Part shown: positions 25,025 to 33,305 of the stretch, one piece after another | Layout: each line of letters begins with the position of its first letter | Position numbering within the stretch: the stretch's first letter is position 1 | Source of the DNA: Clostridiales bacterium | GTDB taxonomy: Bacteria > Bacillota > Clostridia > Christensenellales > Aristaeellaceae | Direction of reading: 5' to 3' | Length of the DNA: 64,000 bases | Assembly: GCA_017569285.1 (NCBI GenBank) | Contig: CP069419.1 | Span: forward strand, 1,364,001 to 1,428,000 | Program-made: the position numbers and the translations under genes | The notes under the pieces: model-generated | What the model was told of the DNA's origin: nothing | The model's database searches: none | The model's input: the letters and a program-made list of their open reading frames with translations, nothing else

Positions 25025-26728
25025 ATGAAATTTTCTGAAATGCCCTATACCCGCCCGGATCCCGAAGCAGTCAAGGCAGAGCTTCAGCAGCTGACCGAAC
25101 GCCTCCGGAACGCGGACAGTTATGAAACGGCCCGGGCCGTCTTCCTGGAAAAGGAGGAAAAGGGAAAAGCCGTCGAAACCATGGGGTCCCTGGCGTATAT
25201 CCGCCACTCCATCGATACGCGGGATGAGTTTTACGACGGCGAGATCGAGTTCTGGGATGAGATCGGTCCGGAAATCGAGGAATTCGAACAGGAATGGCTC
25301 AGTGCCCTGCTTGAATCCCCCTTCCGTGCGGATTTTGAAAGGGAGTACGGCAGCCTGCTGTTCCTGAATGCGGAGATTGACCGGAAATCTTTTTCGCCCG
25401 AAATCGTTGAAGACATGCAGAAGGAAAACGAGCTTGTCACCGAATACGGCAAGCTGATCGCCTCCGCCCAGGTTCCGTTCGAGGGCGGCGTCTATACGCT
25501 GTCCCAGCTGGAACCTTTCCAGACGGATCCGGATGACGCGCGCCGCCTTGCCGCGTGGAAAGCCAAAGGGCAGTGGTTCAGGGATCACCAGGAGCGCCTG
25601 GACGCGCTGTATGACGAGCTGGTCGTCCTCCGGGACCGCATGGGCCGCAAGCTCGGCTATGGAGGCTATACCCAGCTCGGGTATTACCGCATGGCGCGCA
25701 ACTGCTGGACCCGTGAAGACATTGAAAAGTTCCGCACCGCCGTGCAGAAATACCTCGTGCCGGTGGCGGACTCCGTCATGCGCGAACAGGCAAAGCGCCT
25801 GGGCAAATCCTATCCGCTGTCATTTGCGGATGCCGCCCTGAGCTTCCGCAGCGGCAACCCGCGGCCGGTCGGAACGCCTGATGATATCCTGGCCCAGGGC
25901 CAGAAGTTCTATGATTCGCTTTCACCCGAGACAAGCGAATTCTTCCGCACCATGCGGGAAGACGGGCTGATGGATGTCCTTTCCACCGAAGGCAAGGAAG
26001 GCGGCGGATACTGCACCTCCCTCCCGCTGTATAAGGTGCCCTTCATCTTCGCGAACTTCAACGGAACGCAGGGCGACGTCGAGGTCGTAACCCATGAGGC
26101 AGGCCATGCCTTTGCCTACTGGATGAACCGCAGCCGGATCCCGACGGAATATACGGACCCGAGTGCCGAGGCCTGCGAGGTCCATTCGATGAGCATGGAA
26201 TTCTTCGGCTGGAAGAATGCGGAAGGATTCTTCGGCCCGGATGCGCGGAAATTCATGTACAGCCACCTGGCTGCCGCGGTGACCTTCATCCCGTACGGCA
26301 CGATGGTGGACCACTTCCAGCATATCGTCTATGAAAAGCCGGATATGAAGCCGGCGGAACGCCATGCGGAGTGGAAGCACCTCCTCGGCATTTACATGCC
26401 GTGGATGAAGCTGGACGGGGAAATCCCGTTCTTCGCGGACGGGGAAGGCTGGCAGCGCCAGTCCCACATCTACGAAGTGCCATTCTATTATATTGATTAC
26501 TGCCTGGCCCAGACAGTTTCGCTGGAGTTCTGGGCCATGATTCAGAAGGATCCCGAGGACGCGTGGAAGCACTACATGGCCTATACCGTCCAGGGCGGCA
26601 GCCATACATTTACAGACCTGCTCAAAAACGCGGACCTCATCACCCCGTTCGATGAAGCCTGCCTGAAAGGCGTCTGTGAAACCGCCACCCGGTGGCTGGA
26701 TAATTTCGATCTGGCGGGAATTGAGTAA
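25025..26728 (+). CDS. M3-family oligoendopeptidase (PepF-like)
   Basis: The start MKFSEMPYTRP at 25025 has AAAGGAGA 8 bases upstream. The 567-residue protein fits the oligoendopeptidase F type of M3 peptidases (thimet-oligopeptidase fold): helical N-terminal part, the zinc motif HEAGH in VVTHEAGHAFAYW (near residue 357), the downstream Glu ligand in EACEVHSMSMEF, and a late PFYYIDYCLAQTVSLEFW segment that lines the substrate cleft. No signal peptide, so it hydrolyses short peptides in the cytoplasm. It converges on the first oligopeptide importer operon, which suggests that it processes imported peptides. Confidence 0.93.
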   Translation: MKFSEMPYTRPDPEAVKAELQQLTERLRNADSYETARAVFLEKEEKGKAVETMGSLAYIRHSIDTRDEFYDGEIEFWDEIGPEIEEFEQEWLSALLESPFRADFEREYGSLLFLNAEIDRKSFSPEIVEDMQKENELVTEYGKLIASAQVPFEGGVYTLSQLEPFQTDPDDARRLAAWKAKGQWFRDHQERLDALYDELVVLRDRMGRKLGYGGYTQLGYYRMARNCWTREDIEKFRTAVQKYLVPVADSVMREQAKRLGKSYPLSFADAALSFRSGNPRPVGTPDDILAQGQKFYDSLSPETSEFFRTMREDGLMDVLSTEGKEGGGYCTSLPLYKVPFIFANFNGTQGDVEVVTHEAGHAFAYWMNRSRIPTEYTDPSAEACEVHSMSMEFFGWKNAEGFFGPDARKFMYSHLAAAVTFIPYGTMVDHFQHIVYEKPDMKPAERHAEWKHLLGIYMPWMKLDGEIPFFADGEGWQRQSHIYEVPFYYIDYCLAQTVSLEFWAMIQKDPEDAWKHYMAYTVQGGSHTFTDLLKNADLITPFDEACLKGVCETATRWLDNFDLAGIE

Positions 26729-26734
26729 ATAAGG

Positions 26735-26780
26735 CAAAACTGCCGGCGGGCTTAAAGCCCGCCGGCAGTTTTGTTTTTTT
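26735..26780. terminator. Bidirectional terminator between the oligoendopeptidase and opp1 operons
   Basis: A perfect 17-bp stem (26735-26751 with 26757-26773), a TTAAA loop and seven T on the plus side. The A-rich arm start (CAAAAC) gives a short T run on the minus side as well. Confidence 0.9.
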
Positions 26781-26804
26781 CGTCGTTTTTTCCGGTTTCC
26801 CGGC

Positions 26805-27224
26805 TCATGCGCCGCCGATGGATGAATAATACAACCACAGCAGCAGGCCGGATACCAGCAGGTAGAATATTCCGACAACCAGCAGCTCGAACAGCGCCGG
26901 CTGCCTTTTTTCCGCCCGGTACGTTTTATAATCATAGAAGGACATGATGTCCTTCTTCCGCCCGAACGGGATGAACATCCGGACCGCTGCGGAAAAACCG
27001 TATGAAAAGATATCAAACAGCCCGGTCGTGGAAATCCAGGTCAGCGCTCCGACGCTGCCGACCAGGACCGCGGCCACAAAGCAGCCGTCGCTCCAGTAAC
27101 GCAGCGTCAGCGCCGTCCCGATGCCCGGTTTCAGTCCCCTCGCCGCGGCGGCACCCCAGGCGATCAGCGCACCGACGACAGCCGTAATCCCGATCCGGAT
27201 CAGGCTTTTTTTCCGGGGATCCAT
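26805..27224 (-). CDS. DUF3899-like small membrane protein
   Basis: The 139-residue product has four hydrophobic segments: two at residues 9-26 and 41-62, one near GLFDIFSYGFSAAVRMF, and one at the C-terminus. The motif GLFDIFSYGF followed by a cytoplasmic DYKTYRAEKR stretch fits the DUF3899 family of unknown function. The start at 27224 sits 1 base after the oppF1 stop, without a strong ribosome site, so translation may be coupled; an ATG at 27239 overlapping oppF1 is an alternative. It is the last gene of the opp1 operon, before the shared terminator. Confidence 0.65.
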   Translation of the reverse strand: MDPRKKSLIRIGITAVVGALIAWGAAAARGLKPGIGTALTLRYWSDGCFVAAVLVGSVGALTWISTTGLFDIFSYGFSAAVRMFIPFGRKKDIMSFYDYKTYRAEKRQPALFELLVVGIFYLLVSGLLLWLYYSSIGGA

Positions 27225-27225
27225 A

Positions 27226-28422
27226 TCACTGCTTCTCATTTTCAGAAGACTGCAGGCCGAGCTGCTGCCGGTACTGTTCGAATTCTTCCCGGCTGCACCG
27301 CACAAAATGCCCGGGGGCGACTTCCCGCATTTCCGGCTGCTCGCTTCCGTAGTTATGGGCTGCCAGCGGGTCATACTTCAGCCGCTTCCGCTTCTTTTCC
27401 ATCAGCGGATCCGGAAGGGGAATCGCGCTCAGCAGGGACTGAGTATACGGATGCAGCGGGTGGGCGAACAGCTCATCGGATGTGGCCAGTTCCACCATGT
27501 GCCCGTAATACATGACGCCGATCCGGTCCGAGAAATATTTGACCACCGACAAGTCGTGCGCAATAAACAGGAATGTCAGGCCGAATTCATGGCGCAGCTC
27601 ATTGAGCAGGTTGATCACCTGGGCCTGGATGGACACGTCCAGTGCGGATACCGGTTCATCGGCAATGATCAGTTCCGGTTCCATCACCACGGCCCGCGCC
27701 ACGCCGATCCGCTGGCGCTGGCCGCCTGAAAACTCGTGGGGATACCGGTTGGCATGCTCCCGCACCAGGCCGACCTTTTCCAGGATGTCATACACTTTCT
27801 TTTCAAGGACCTCCCGGTCCTTTTCCCCGCGGATCACCAGGCCTTCCGCAATGGTATCCATGACCGTCATCCGGGGGTCCAGCGAAGCGATGGGATCCTG
27901 GAAGATCATCTGGATCTGCGTGATGTAGCGCTGCTTTTTCGCGATGCGAAGCGCCTCGTCATACTCCTGCCGGATCCGTTTTTCTTCTTCACCCTGCGCG
28001 TTTTCCAGCAGGGGAGCATATTTTTCCCGGACCTCTTTGACCAGCTCGTCCTTGTAAAGCTTGTCGCACTGCTCATGGTCCCGGCGTGCGGAGCGGATTT
28101 CTTCCCGCAGTTTTGTAATCTCCGCTTCCAGTTCACTGCGGCGTTCCGGGGATGCTTCCCTGCATTCCTTCCGGGCTTCCCGGATCCGGTCTTTATAGGA
28201 CTTGGTCCCGGCAGCAATCCGCTTTCCCTTGAAATAGATGCTTCCGGACGTAATGTCATACAGCTTGATGATCGAGCGGCCGGTCGTCGTCTTGCCGCAG
28301 CCGGATTCACCGACCAGGCCGAAAACCTCGCCTTTCTGGATCTCAAAGCTGACGTCGTCCACCGCTTTGTTGGGTCCGAAGTACTGGCACAGGTGTTCCA
28401 CCCTCAGCAACGGTTCACTCAT
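27226..28422 (-). CDS. oppF: OppF-type ABC ATPase with a charged insertion before the Q-loop (system 1)
   Basis: The 398-residue product is an oligopeptide/dipeptide importer ATPase. Walker [10 protein letters not shown] is at residues 38-46, Q-loop IFQDP at 173-177, signature FSGGQRQR, Walker B LIIADEP and switch IAHDLS follow, with the oligopeptide-transporter C-terminal extension. Between the first beta-sheet and the Q-loop about 95 residues (70-165) rich in Glu, Arg and Lys replace a normally short loop, and look like a helical or coiled-coil hairpin. All catalytic motifs are intact, so it is probably active. It overlaps oppD1 by 8 bases. Confidence 0.93.
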   Translation of the reverse strand: MSEPLLRVEHLCQYFGPNKAVDDVSFEIQKGEVFGLVGESGCGKTTTGRSIIKLYDITSGSIYFKGKRIAAGTKSYKDRIREARKECREASPERRSELEAEITKLREEIRSARRDHEQCDKLYKDELVKEVREKYAPLLENAQGEEEKRIRQEYDEALRIAKKQRYITQIQMIFQDPIASLDPRMTVMDTIAEGLVIRGEKDREVLEKKVYDILEKVGLVREHANRYPHEFSGGQRQRIGVARAVVMEPELIIADEPVSALDVSIQAQVINLLNELRHEFGLTFLFIAHDLSVVKYFSDRIGVMYYGHMVELATSDELFAHPLHPYTQSLLSAIPLPDPLMEKKRKRLKYDPLAAHNYGSEQPEMREVAPGHFVRCSREEFEQYRQQLGLQSSENEKQ

Positions 28423-30565
28423 TTCCGCTCACCTCCGCTGCCCGTGCTTTCATCTTCCGGATACGCTCCGTCACCGCCGCGGGAGGATCCACCTTCGGTG
28501 CGTCCGGATGCAGCAGCCATGTTGCTGCCCAGTGGGTTTCTGAAATGGGGAATACCGGCGGTTCCTGTTCAAAGTCGATTTCCATCGCATACCGGTTCCG
28601 TTCCGCGAAAGCGTCTCCCTTCGGCGGATAGATCATGTTCGGAGGCGTTCCGGGAATCGCTTCCAGCTTCTCCTTGGTGTCCAGGTCCGGCATGGAGGAA
28701 AGCAGGGCCCATGTATAGGGATGGGCCGGAGCATAGAAAATTTCCTCCGAAGTCCCGTATTCCACGATTTTGCCCGCGTACATCACGGCAATCCGGTCGG
28801 CCATGTTGGCCACCACGCCCAGGTCGTGCGTGATGAAGATGATGGACAGGTTCCGTTTTTCCTTCAGGCTGTTGATCAGCTCCAGGATCTGGGCCTGGAT
28901 CGTCACGTCCAGTGCGGTGGTCGGCTCGTCGCAGATCAGGATGTCCGGATCCGCCGCAAGGGCGATCGCAATCACGATGCGCTGCCGCATGCCGCCGGAG
29001 AATTCAAAAGGATACTGGCGGTAACGGACCCGCGGCTCGGAGATTCCGACTTCCTCCATCAGCTTCAGTGCTTTGTTCCGGGCAGTCCATTTGTCCATCC
29101 GGGCAGCCATGCCGGCCGCTTTCTCTTCCAGGTCCCGGATCACCTGTTCCGTCTTCCGGGTTTTGTCTTCCGCCCCTTCCTCCGCGATCCGTTCCTCATA
29201 ATGGTCTTTCAGGCCGGAGATCAGGCGTTCCATGTTGGAGGAAACCGTATCCATATCGATGACGGTCGGGGCCGGAACGGTCCACGTCTTGCCCTTTGCC
29301 GCGCGTTTTTCCGCCCGGGCCTTTTCCCGCAGGTACTTCTTTTCCTTGCGCCCGTTGCTGCGAAGTCCTTCCCGCCACCGGGATGTCAGGTACTTCATAT
29401 TGCCGGTAAACGTGCATGCCATACTGTCCTTGACCAGGTCCATGGGGTCAATCGATTCATCGACGGCCTTGCAGACCGGGCCCAGCTCCGGAATCAGCGC
29501 GTCCGGCCCGCCGGATGCCAGCGTTTCCATTCCGTGCTCCAGCATTTCCAGCGCCTTCCGCCGGCGTTCCGTATATTCCGCGTCCGAGCGCCGGATTCCG
29601 GTTTCCGCGCAGGCCCTGAATTCCTTCAGGAATCCGTCTTCCAGCGATTCGCTGTGTCCGGCTTCCTTCCAGGTTTTCTCCAGGTAGTCCGGTTTTTCCC
29701 GCTTCAGCGCGCCTTTCAGGCATTCCTGAATGGCCTGTATGGATGCGGCTGTATCCGAGAAGTCACCCGTTTTCTGGCGGGCGCGCAGGCCGCGGGTCAG
29801 CGCGTCCACATGCTCACGGATCTGTTTGTATTCTTCTTCCGGCATGACATCCGGATGGACGGAGCGGCGGGTAAACTCCTTCACCTTTTTGGCATCGGAC
29901 AGATCCTTCCAGGCTTTTTTCCCGATCAGGTAAAGGATATTTTCACATTCGGTTTCCGCTTCTTCAGCGCAGCTGCGGGCCGCCTGGTACGCCTGTTCCT
30001 TCCGGACGCTCGCTTTCTCCAGTTCCTTCAGTTCCCGGATCTGCCGGCTGATCTCCGCGCTCTTTTCCGGAGCAGCTGCTTCCATCCGTTTGGACAGCTG
30101 GTCCATTCGTGCGGTAAATTCCCTGCGGGAAGACTTCCTCCGTGCCCTGCTCTTGAGCAGCATGGCTTCCGTCAGCTGTTTTCCGATCCGCATGATCGGG
30201 TTCAGGCTGGAAAGGGGGTCCTGGAAGATCATGGCGATCTTGTCGCCGCGCAGGTGGTAGAAATCATCCTCGCCGATCTTCAGCAGGTCCATGCCGTTAT
30301 ACAGGATTTCTCCCTCTTCGGTAATGGCGTTGCCGGCCTGGATGCCCAGGATGGCTTTGCTGGTAACCGATTTGCCCGAACCGCTCTCGCCGACGATAGC
30401 CAGCGTTTCTCCCTTCATCAGGTCAAAATTGATTCCGCGGACCGCCTGCACCTTGCCTGCGGAGGTACGGAAAGAAATCCGCAGATTATGGACCTGCAGC
30501 TTCTTCTCCGCCTGCGGCTTCTGTTCCGTCCGGGGCGGCATAACGTTCATATTGTTCTCTGACAT
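28415..30565 (-). CDS. oppD: OppD-type ABC ATPase with a ~355-residue insertion between Q-loop and signature (system 1)
   Basis: At 716 residues it is twice the usual OppD length (about 330-350). Walker A GESGSGKS lies at 59-66 and Q-loop IFQDP at 113-117. The ATPase sequence breaks off near residue 140 and resumes at about 497 ([11 protein letters not shown]), with signature FSGGMRQR at 522, Walker B ILICDEP at 542 and the OppD C-terminal region ([12 protein letters not shown]...PGTPPNM). The inserted part is highly charged, with long Glu/Lys/Arg helices and no recognised domain. It sits in the helical subdomain that contacts the permease. One continuous frame with good motifs on both sides argues against a frameshift or an intein. 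It shares one base with oppC1. Confidence 0.92.
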   Translation of the reverse strand: MSENNMNVMPPRTEQKPQAEKKLQVHNLRISFRTSAGKVQAVRGINFDLMKGETLAIVGESGSGKSVTSKAILGIQAGNAITEEGEILYNGMDLLKIGEDDFYHLRGDKIAMIFQDPLSSLNPIMRIGKQLTEAMLLKSRARRKSSRREFTARMDQLSKRMEAAAPEKSAEISRQIRELKELEKASVRKEQAYQAARSCAEEAETECENILYLIGKKAWKDLSDAKKVKEFTRRSVHPDVMPEEEYKQIREHVDALTRGLRARQKTGDFSDTAASIQAIQECLKGALKREKPDYLEKTWKEAGHSESLEDGFLKEFRACAETGIRRSDAEYTERRRKALEMLEHGMETLASGGPDALIPELGPVCKAVDESIDPMDLVKDSMACTFTGNMKYLTSRWREGLRSNGRKEKKYLREKARAEKRAAKGKTWTVPAPTVIDMDTVSSNMERLISGLKDHYEERIAEEGAEDKTRKTEQVIRDLEEKAAGMAARMDKWTARNKALKLMEEVGISEPRVRYRQYPFEFSGGMRQRIVIAIALAADPDILICDEPTTALDVTIQAQILELINSLKEKRNLSIIFITHDLGVVANMADRIAVMYAGKIVEYGTSEEIFYAPAHPYTWALLSSMPDLDTKEKLEAIPGTPPNMIYPPKGDAFAERNRYAMEIDFEQEPPVFPISETHWAATWLLHPDAPKVDPPAAVTERIRKMKARAAEVSGNE

Positions 30566-32097
30566 TAATCAGCACCTCGCAGCGATGGATTGAAAGCGTC
30601 CCGTAGTCCGTTGCCGAACAGGTTGAAAGAGATTTCCAGCAGCGATATGAACAATGCCGGGAAGAAGATGATATAGGGGTCGGTTGCCAGGTAATCCTTG
30701 CCGTTTGCCAGCATTGTACCGACCGAAGTCATCGTGGAGGACTCCAGGTTGACGATGTTCAGGTACGTCAGGGAGCTCTCTGTAAAGATGACCCCTGGAA
30801 TCACCAGGATGGATCCGGTAATGATTGTTCCCAGGGAATTCGGGAAGATGTGCCGGAACATCAGGCGGCTGTCCCGGGCGCCCAGTGTGCGTGCGGCCAG
30901 GACGTACTCCTGTCCCTTGAAGCGGTAGAACTGCATCCGGACCCGGGATGCCATCCCGATCCAGCCGGTCAGTACAAACGCAAACAGCAGCGCACCGATC
31001 ACGCCGACCTTCTTTGCCAGGTGCAGCTGGAACAGGACGGTGACGACGATGAAAGGGATTTCCGCCAGGATATCGGAAATCCGTTCCATCACCAGGTCCG
31101 TTGTGCCGCCGTAATAGCCTTCGATCGCACCGTAGATGGTTCCGATAAAGAGGTTGATTGCCGACACGCAGATCGCCAGCAGGAAGGAAAAGCGTGCACC
31201 GGCGGCAAGCCTTGTAAAGATATCCTGTCCCCGGGCGTTCGTCCCGAAAACAAAACCCGGTTCAAATCCGTAACGGTACTGGAAATAGGTATACTTGTTG
31301 ATCCGGGTGACATAGCTCTTGGCCGTACTGGTTCCTGCGACCCGGGCATAGGCCATCGGGTGTTCGGGATCGTTGTCCGCGGCAATCCGCAGGCTGTGGT
31401 AGGCTGTATCCTCCGGGGTGGTGGTCCGGTAGATGCTCTTGAGGTTTCCCTCCTTGTCCAGCTTGGGCTGGCCCTTCTTGTCCACTTCGTACCAGATATT
31501 GGCATCGGTCTGCTTGGCGTCCTTGATGGCAGGATAAATCACCTGGATCCCGTGCTCATCCTGCCATTTCTGGATATCTTCAAACTGATCCCCGGTCAGG
31601 GTCAGGTACAGCATGCCCATGGATGTATAGTTGTCGACCCGGAGATCGTAGAATGTGGATTTTCCGCTGGCCGTCGGGTCCTTGTAATCGGCGCGGTAGG
31701 TTGCCCGGATTGTTTCCAGGCCGGTTTCCTCCGCGATCGCCTTATAGTAATGGTATTTCCCGCTGTTTACCGTCACGTCGCTGCATCCGTCGATGCCCAG
31801 GAACGGAATCTTCGGGGGCAGCTTTGTGTAATTCAGGTACATGGTATCCGTCAGGGCCCGCGAATAGGGCGTTTCGCAGAAGATCGGGATCAGGATGGCA
31901 TACAGCACCAGAAGAAGGATAATCCAGGCAGCCGCCACGGATCCCTTGTTCTTCCGGAACCGGTTCATGGCGTCCCGGAAATAGCCCACCGGTTTGGTTT
32001 CCAGTTTTTTGTCATGTGTCCTGCCTTCCATGGGTACAAAACGGAATTTATCCTTCGGTACCTCGAAGGCGGCGGTATTCATCATCTTCTCACTCAT
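30565..32097 (-). CDS. oppC: OppC-type permease with a ~200-residue extracellular insertion (system 1)
   Basis: At 510 residues it is far longer than usual OppC (about 300). A cytoplasmic start is followed by TM1 (about 52-73). Then about 200 extra residues (80-280, TMYLNYTKLPPKIPFLGIDG to FQYRYGFEPG) precede the canonical FGTNARGQDIFTRLAAGARFS junction and the remaining five helices. The EAA-type loop is visible in LAARTLGARDSRLMFRHIFPN. The extra part must lie outside the cell and contains no recognised domain. The start overlaps the oppB1 stop by ATGA. Confidence 0.92.
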   Translation of the reverse strand: MSEKMMNTAAFEVPKDKFRFVPMEGRTHDKKLETKPVGYFRDAMNRFRKNKGSVAAAWIILLLVLYAILIPIFCETPYSRALTDTMYLNYTKLPPKIPFLGIDGCSDVTVNSGKYHYYKAIAEETGLETIRATYRADYKDPTASGKSTFYDLRVDNYTSMGMLYLTLTGDQFEDIQKWQDEHGIQVIYPAIKDAKQTDANIWYEVDKKGQPKLDKEGNLKSIYRTTTPEDTAYHSLRIAADNDPEHPMAYARVAGTSTAKSYVTRINKYTYFQYRYGFEPGFVFGTNARGQDIFTRLAAGARFSFLLAICVSAINLFIGTIYGAIEGYYGGTTDLVMERISDILAEIPFIVVTVLFQLHLAKKVGVIGALLFAFVLTGWIGMASRVRMQFYRFKGQEYVLAARTLGARDSRLMFRHIFPNSLGTIITGSILVIPGVIFTESSLTYLNIVNLESSTMTSVGTMLANGKDYLATDPYIIFFPALFISLLEISFNLFGNGLRDAFNPSLRGAD

Positions 32098-33056
32098 ACT
32101 TTTCTGCTCCCCATTCTGATCCTCGGGTCAATGAACCCGTAGCTGATATCCACAATAATACCGGACACAAGCCCGATAAGCGTATAGAACGCGGAAAGCA
32201 GCAGGAAGAAGTTATAGTCAGGCGTCGCGGATGAAACGGAAGCGACATACAGCGGGCCGACGCCCGGAATCCCGAAAATCTGCTCAATGATCAGTGATCC
32301 GCCCATAATGCCGATGAACTCACCCAGGATCATCGGGAAAATCGGAACCATGGCGTTCCGAAGGGCATGGCGCACGGTTGTCTGCGCCCGTGTCAGGCCT
32401 TTCGTCCGGGCCAGCAGCAGGTAATCGCTGGTCAGGACTTCTGTCAGTTCCGCACGGGTATACCGGGTCAGCTGTGCCACGGTTCCGAACCCGAGCGACA
32501 TCACCGCCGGAACGATACTGACAAATGTGGACCATGACAAATAATCATATCCGGGATTCATCTGGAAGGGGAACCACTTCAGCTTAAAGCACAGGAAATA
32601 CTGCACCAGGAATGCGTATACATAGCTGGGCGTGGATACGAAAATCACAACCAGCGTTGAAATCAGCTGATCCTGCCATTTGTTTTTCTTCAGCGCCGCA
32701 TAAATGCCCAGCAGCAGGCCCAGCGGCACGGATATCAGCATGGTATAGGCGTTCACAATGACCGTGGCGGGCATCTTTTCGATAAATTTTCCCCAGACGT
32801 CCTGTCCCAGGTACAAAACCTCACTGACGCCCCAGTCCTGTCCGATCAGCGACCTCCGGAGAAAAATCACATACTGCTCCAGCAGCGGCTTGTTGTACCC
32901 CAGTGCTTCGCGCCGCATCTCGATCAGCTGCATATCCTTGCCGAACTGCTTGGCCGGTTTGTTGGGCAGCAGCTTGACCAGGATAAAGCACATGGAGATG
33001 ATGATCAGGAAAGTAAACAGCATCAGCACAATTCTTTTGAGAACATATTTTCCCAC
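32094..33056 (-). CDS. oppB: OppB-type permease, normal length (system 1)
   Basis: The 320-residue protein has six membrane segments and the usual OppB start MGKYVLKRIVLMLFTF, the LGYNKPLLEQY region, and the EAA loop LARTKGLTRAQTTVRHALRNAM. The terminal IDPRIRMG stretch is also canonical. It pairs with the enlarged OppC1. The gene follows oppA1 after a 249-base region with three hairpins and starts the membrane part of the operon. Confidence 0.95.
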   Translation of the reverse strand: MGKYVLKRIVLMLFTFLIIISMCFILVKLLPNKPAKQFGKDMQLIEMRREALGYNKPLLEQYVIFLRRSLIGQDWGVSEVLYLGQDVWGKFIEKMPATVIVNAYTMLISVPLGLLLGIYAALKKNKWQDQLISTLVVIFVSTPSYVYAFLVQYFLCFKLKWFPFQMNPGYDYLSWSTFVSIVPAVMSLGFGTVAQLTRYTRAELTEVLTSDYLLLARTKGLTRAQTTVRHALRNAMVPIFPMILGEFIGIMGGSLIIEQIFGIPGVGPLYVASVSSATPDYNFFLLLSAFYTLIGLVSGIIVDISYGFIDPRIRMGSRKV

Positions 33057-33114
33057 GCTTCAAACCCCTTTTTCCTTGCGGTTCATTTCTTTTCCTGCCG
33101 TGCAGGGATGGTCC

Positions 33115-33284
33115 CATGAACAGTGAAGCATACAACGTTCACCGCGTTGCATGCTTCGCTGTTCATGCAGGGATTGTTTCACAAAACGGAAATACCATCT
33201 CCGGCAGCCGGAAACCCGGTTGCCGGAGATGGCCCTGTTCTGGTATCCAGAACCGGCGGAGGGCTTTTCAGCCCTGCCGCCTTT
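33115..33284 (-). other. Three strong hairpins between oppA1 and oppB1
   Basis: In transcript order: an imperfect GGCGGCAGGGC/GCCCTCCGCC stem just after the oppA1 stop (about 33253-33284); a 17-bp stem (33195-33211 with 33216-33232); and a 23-bp stem with two mismatches (33115-33137 with 33145-33167). No long T runs follow them. They probably act as partial terminators or 3'-end stabilisers that raise oppA1 mRNA over the permease mRNA. Nothing else is visible in the 249-base gap. Confidence 0.65.
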
Positions 33285-33305
33285 CATTCTTCCGTCCCGT
33301 GAATC

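Noticed and set aside
28415-30565. The long OppD1 gene as a frameshift, intein or gene fusion artefact
   Set aside because: One uninterrupted frame, ATPase motifs in register on both sides, no intein splice motifs, and OppD2 and OppF1 show comparable inserts elsewhere in the fold.
33115-33167. The 23-bp inverted repeat after oppA1 as a small mobile element or CRISPR piece
   Set aside because: Only one copy was seen in the window, no clear target duplication, and it lies among other hairpins in a conserved expression arrangement.
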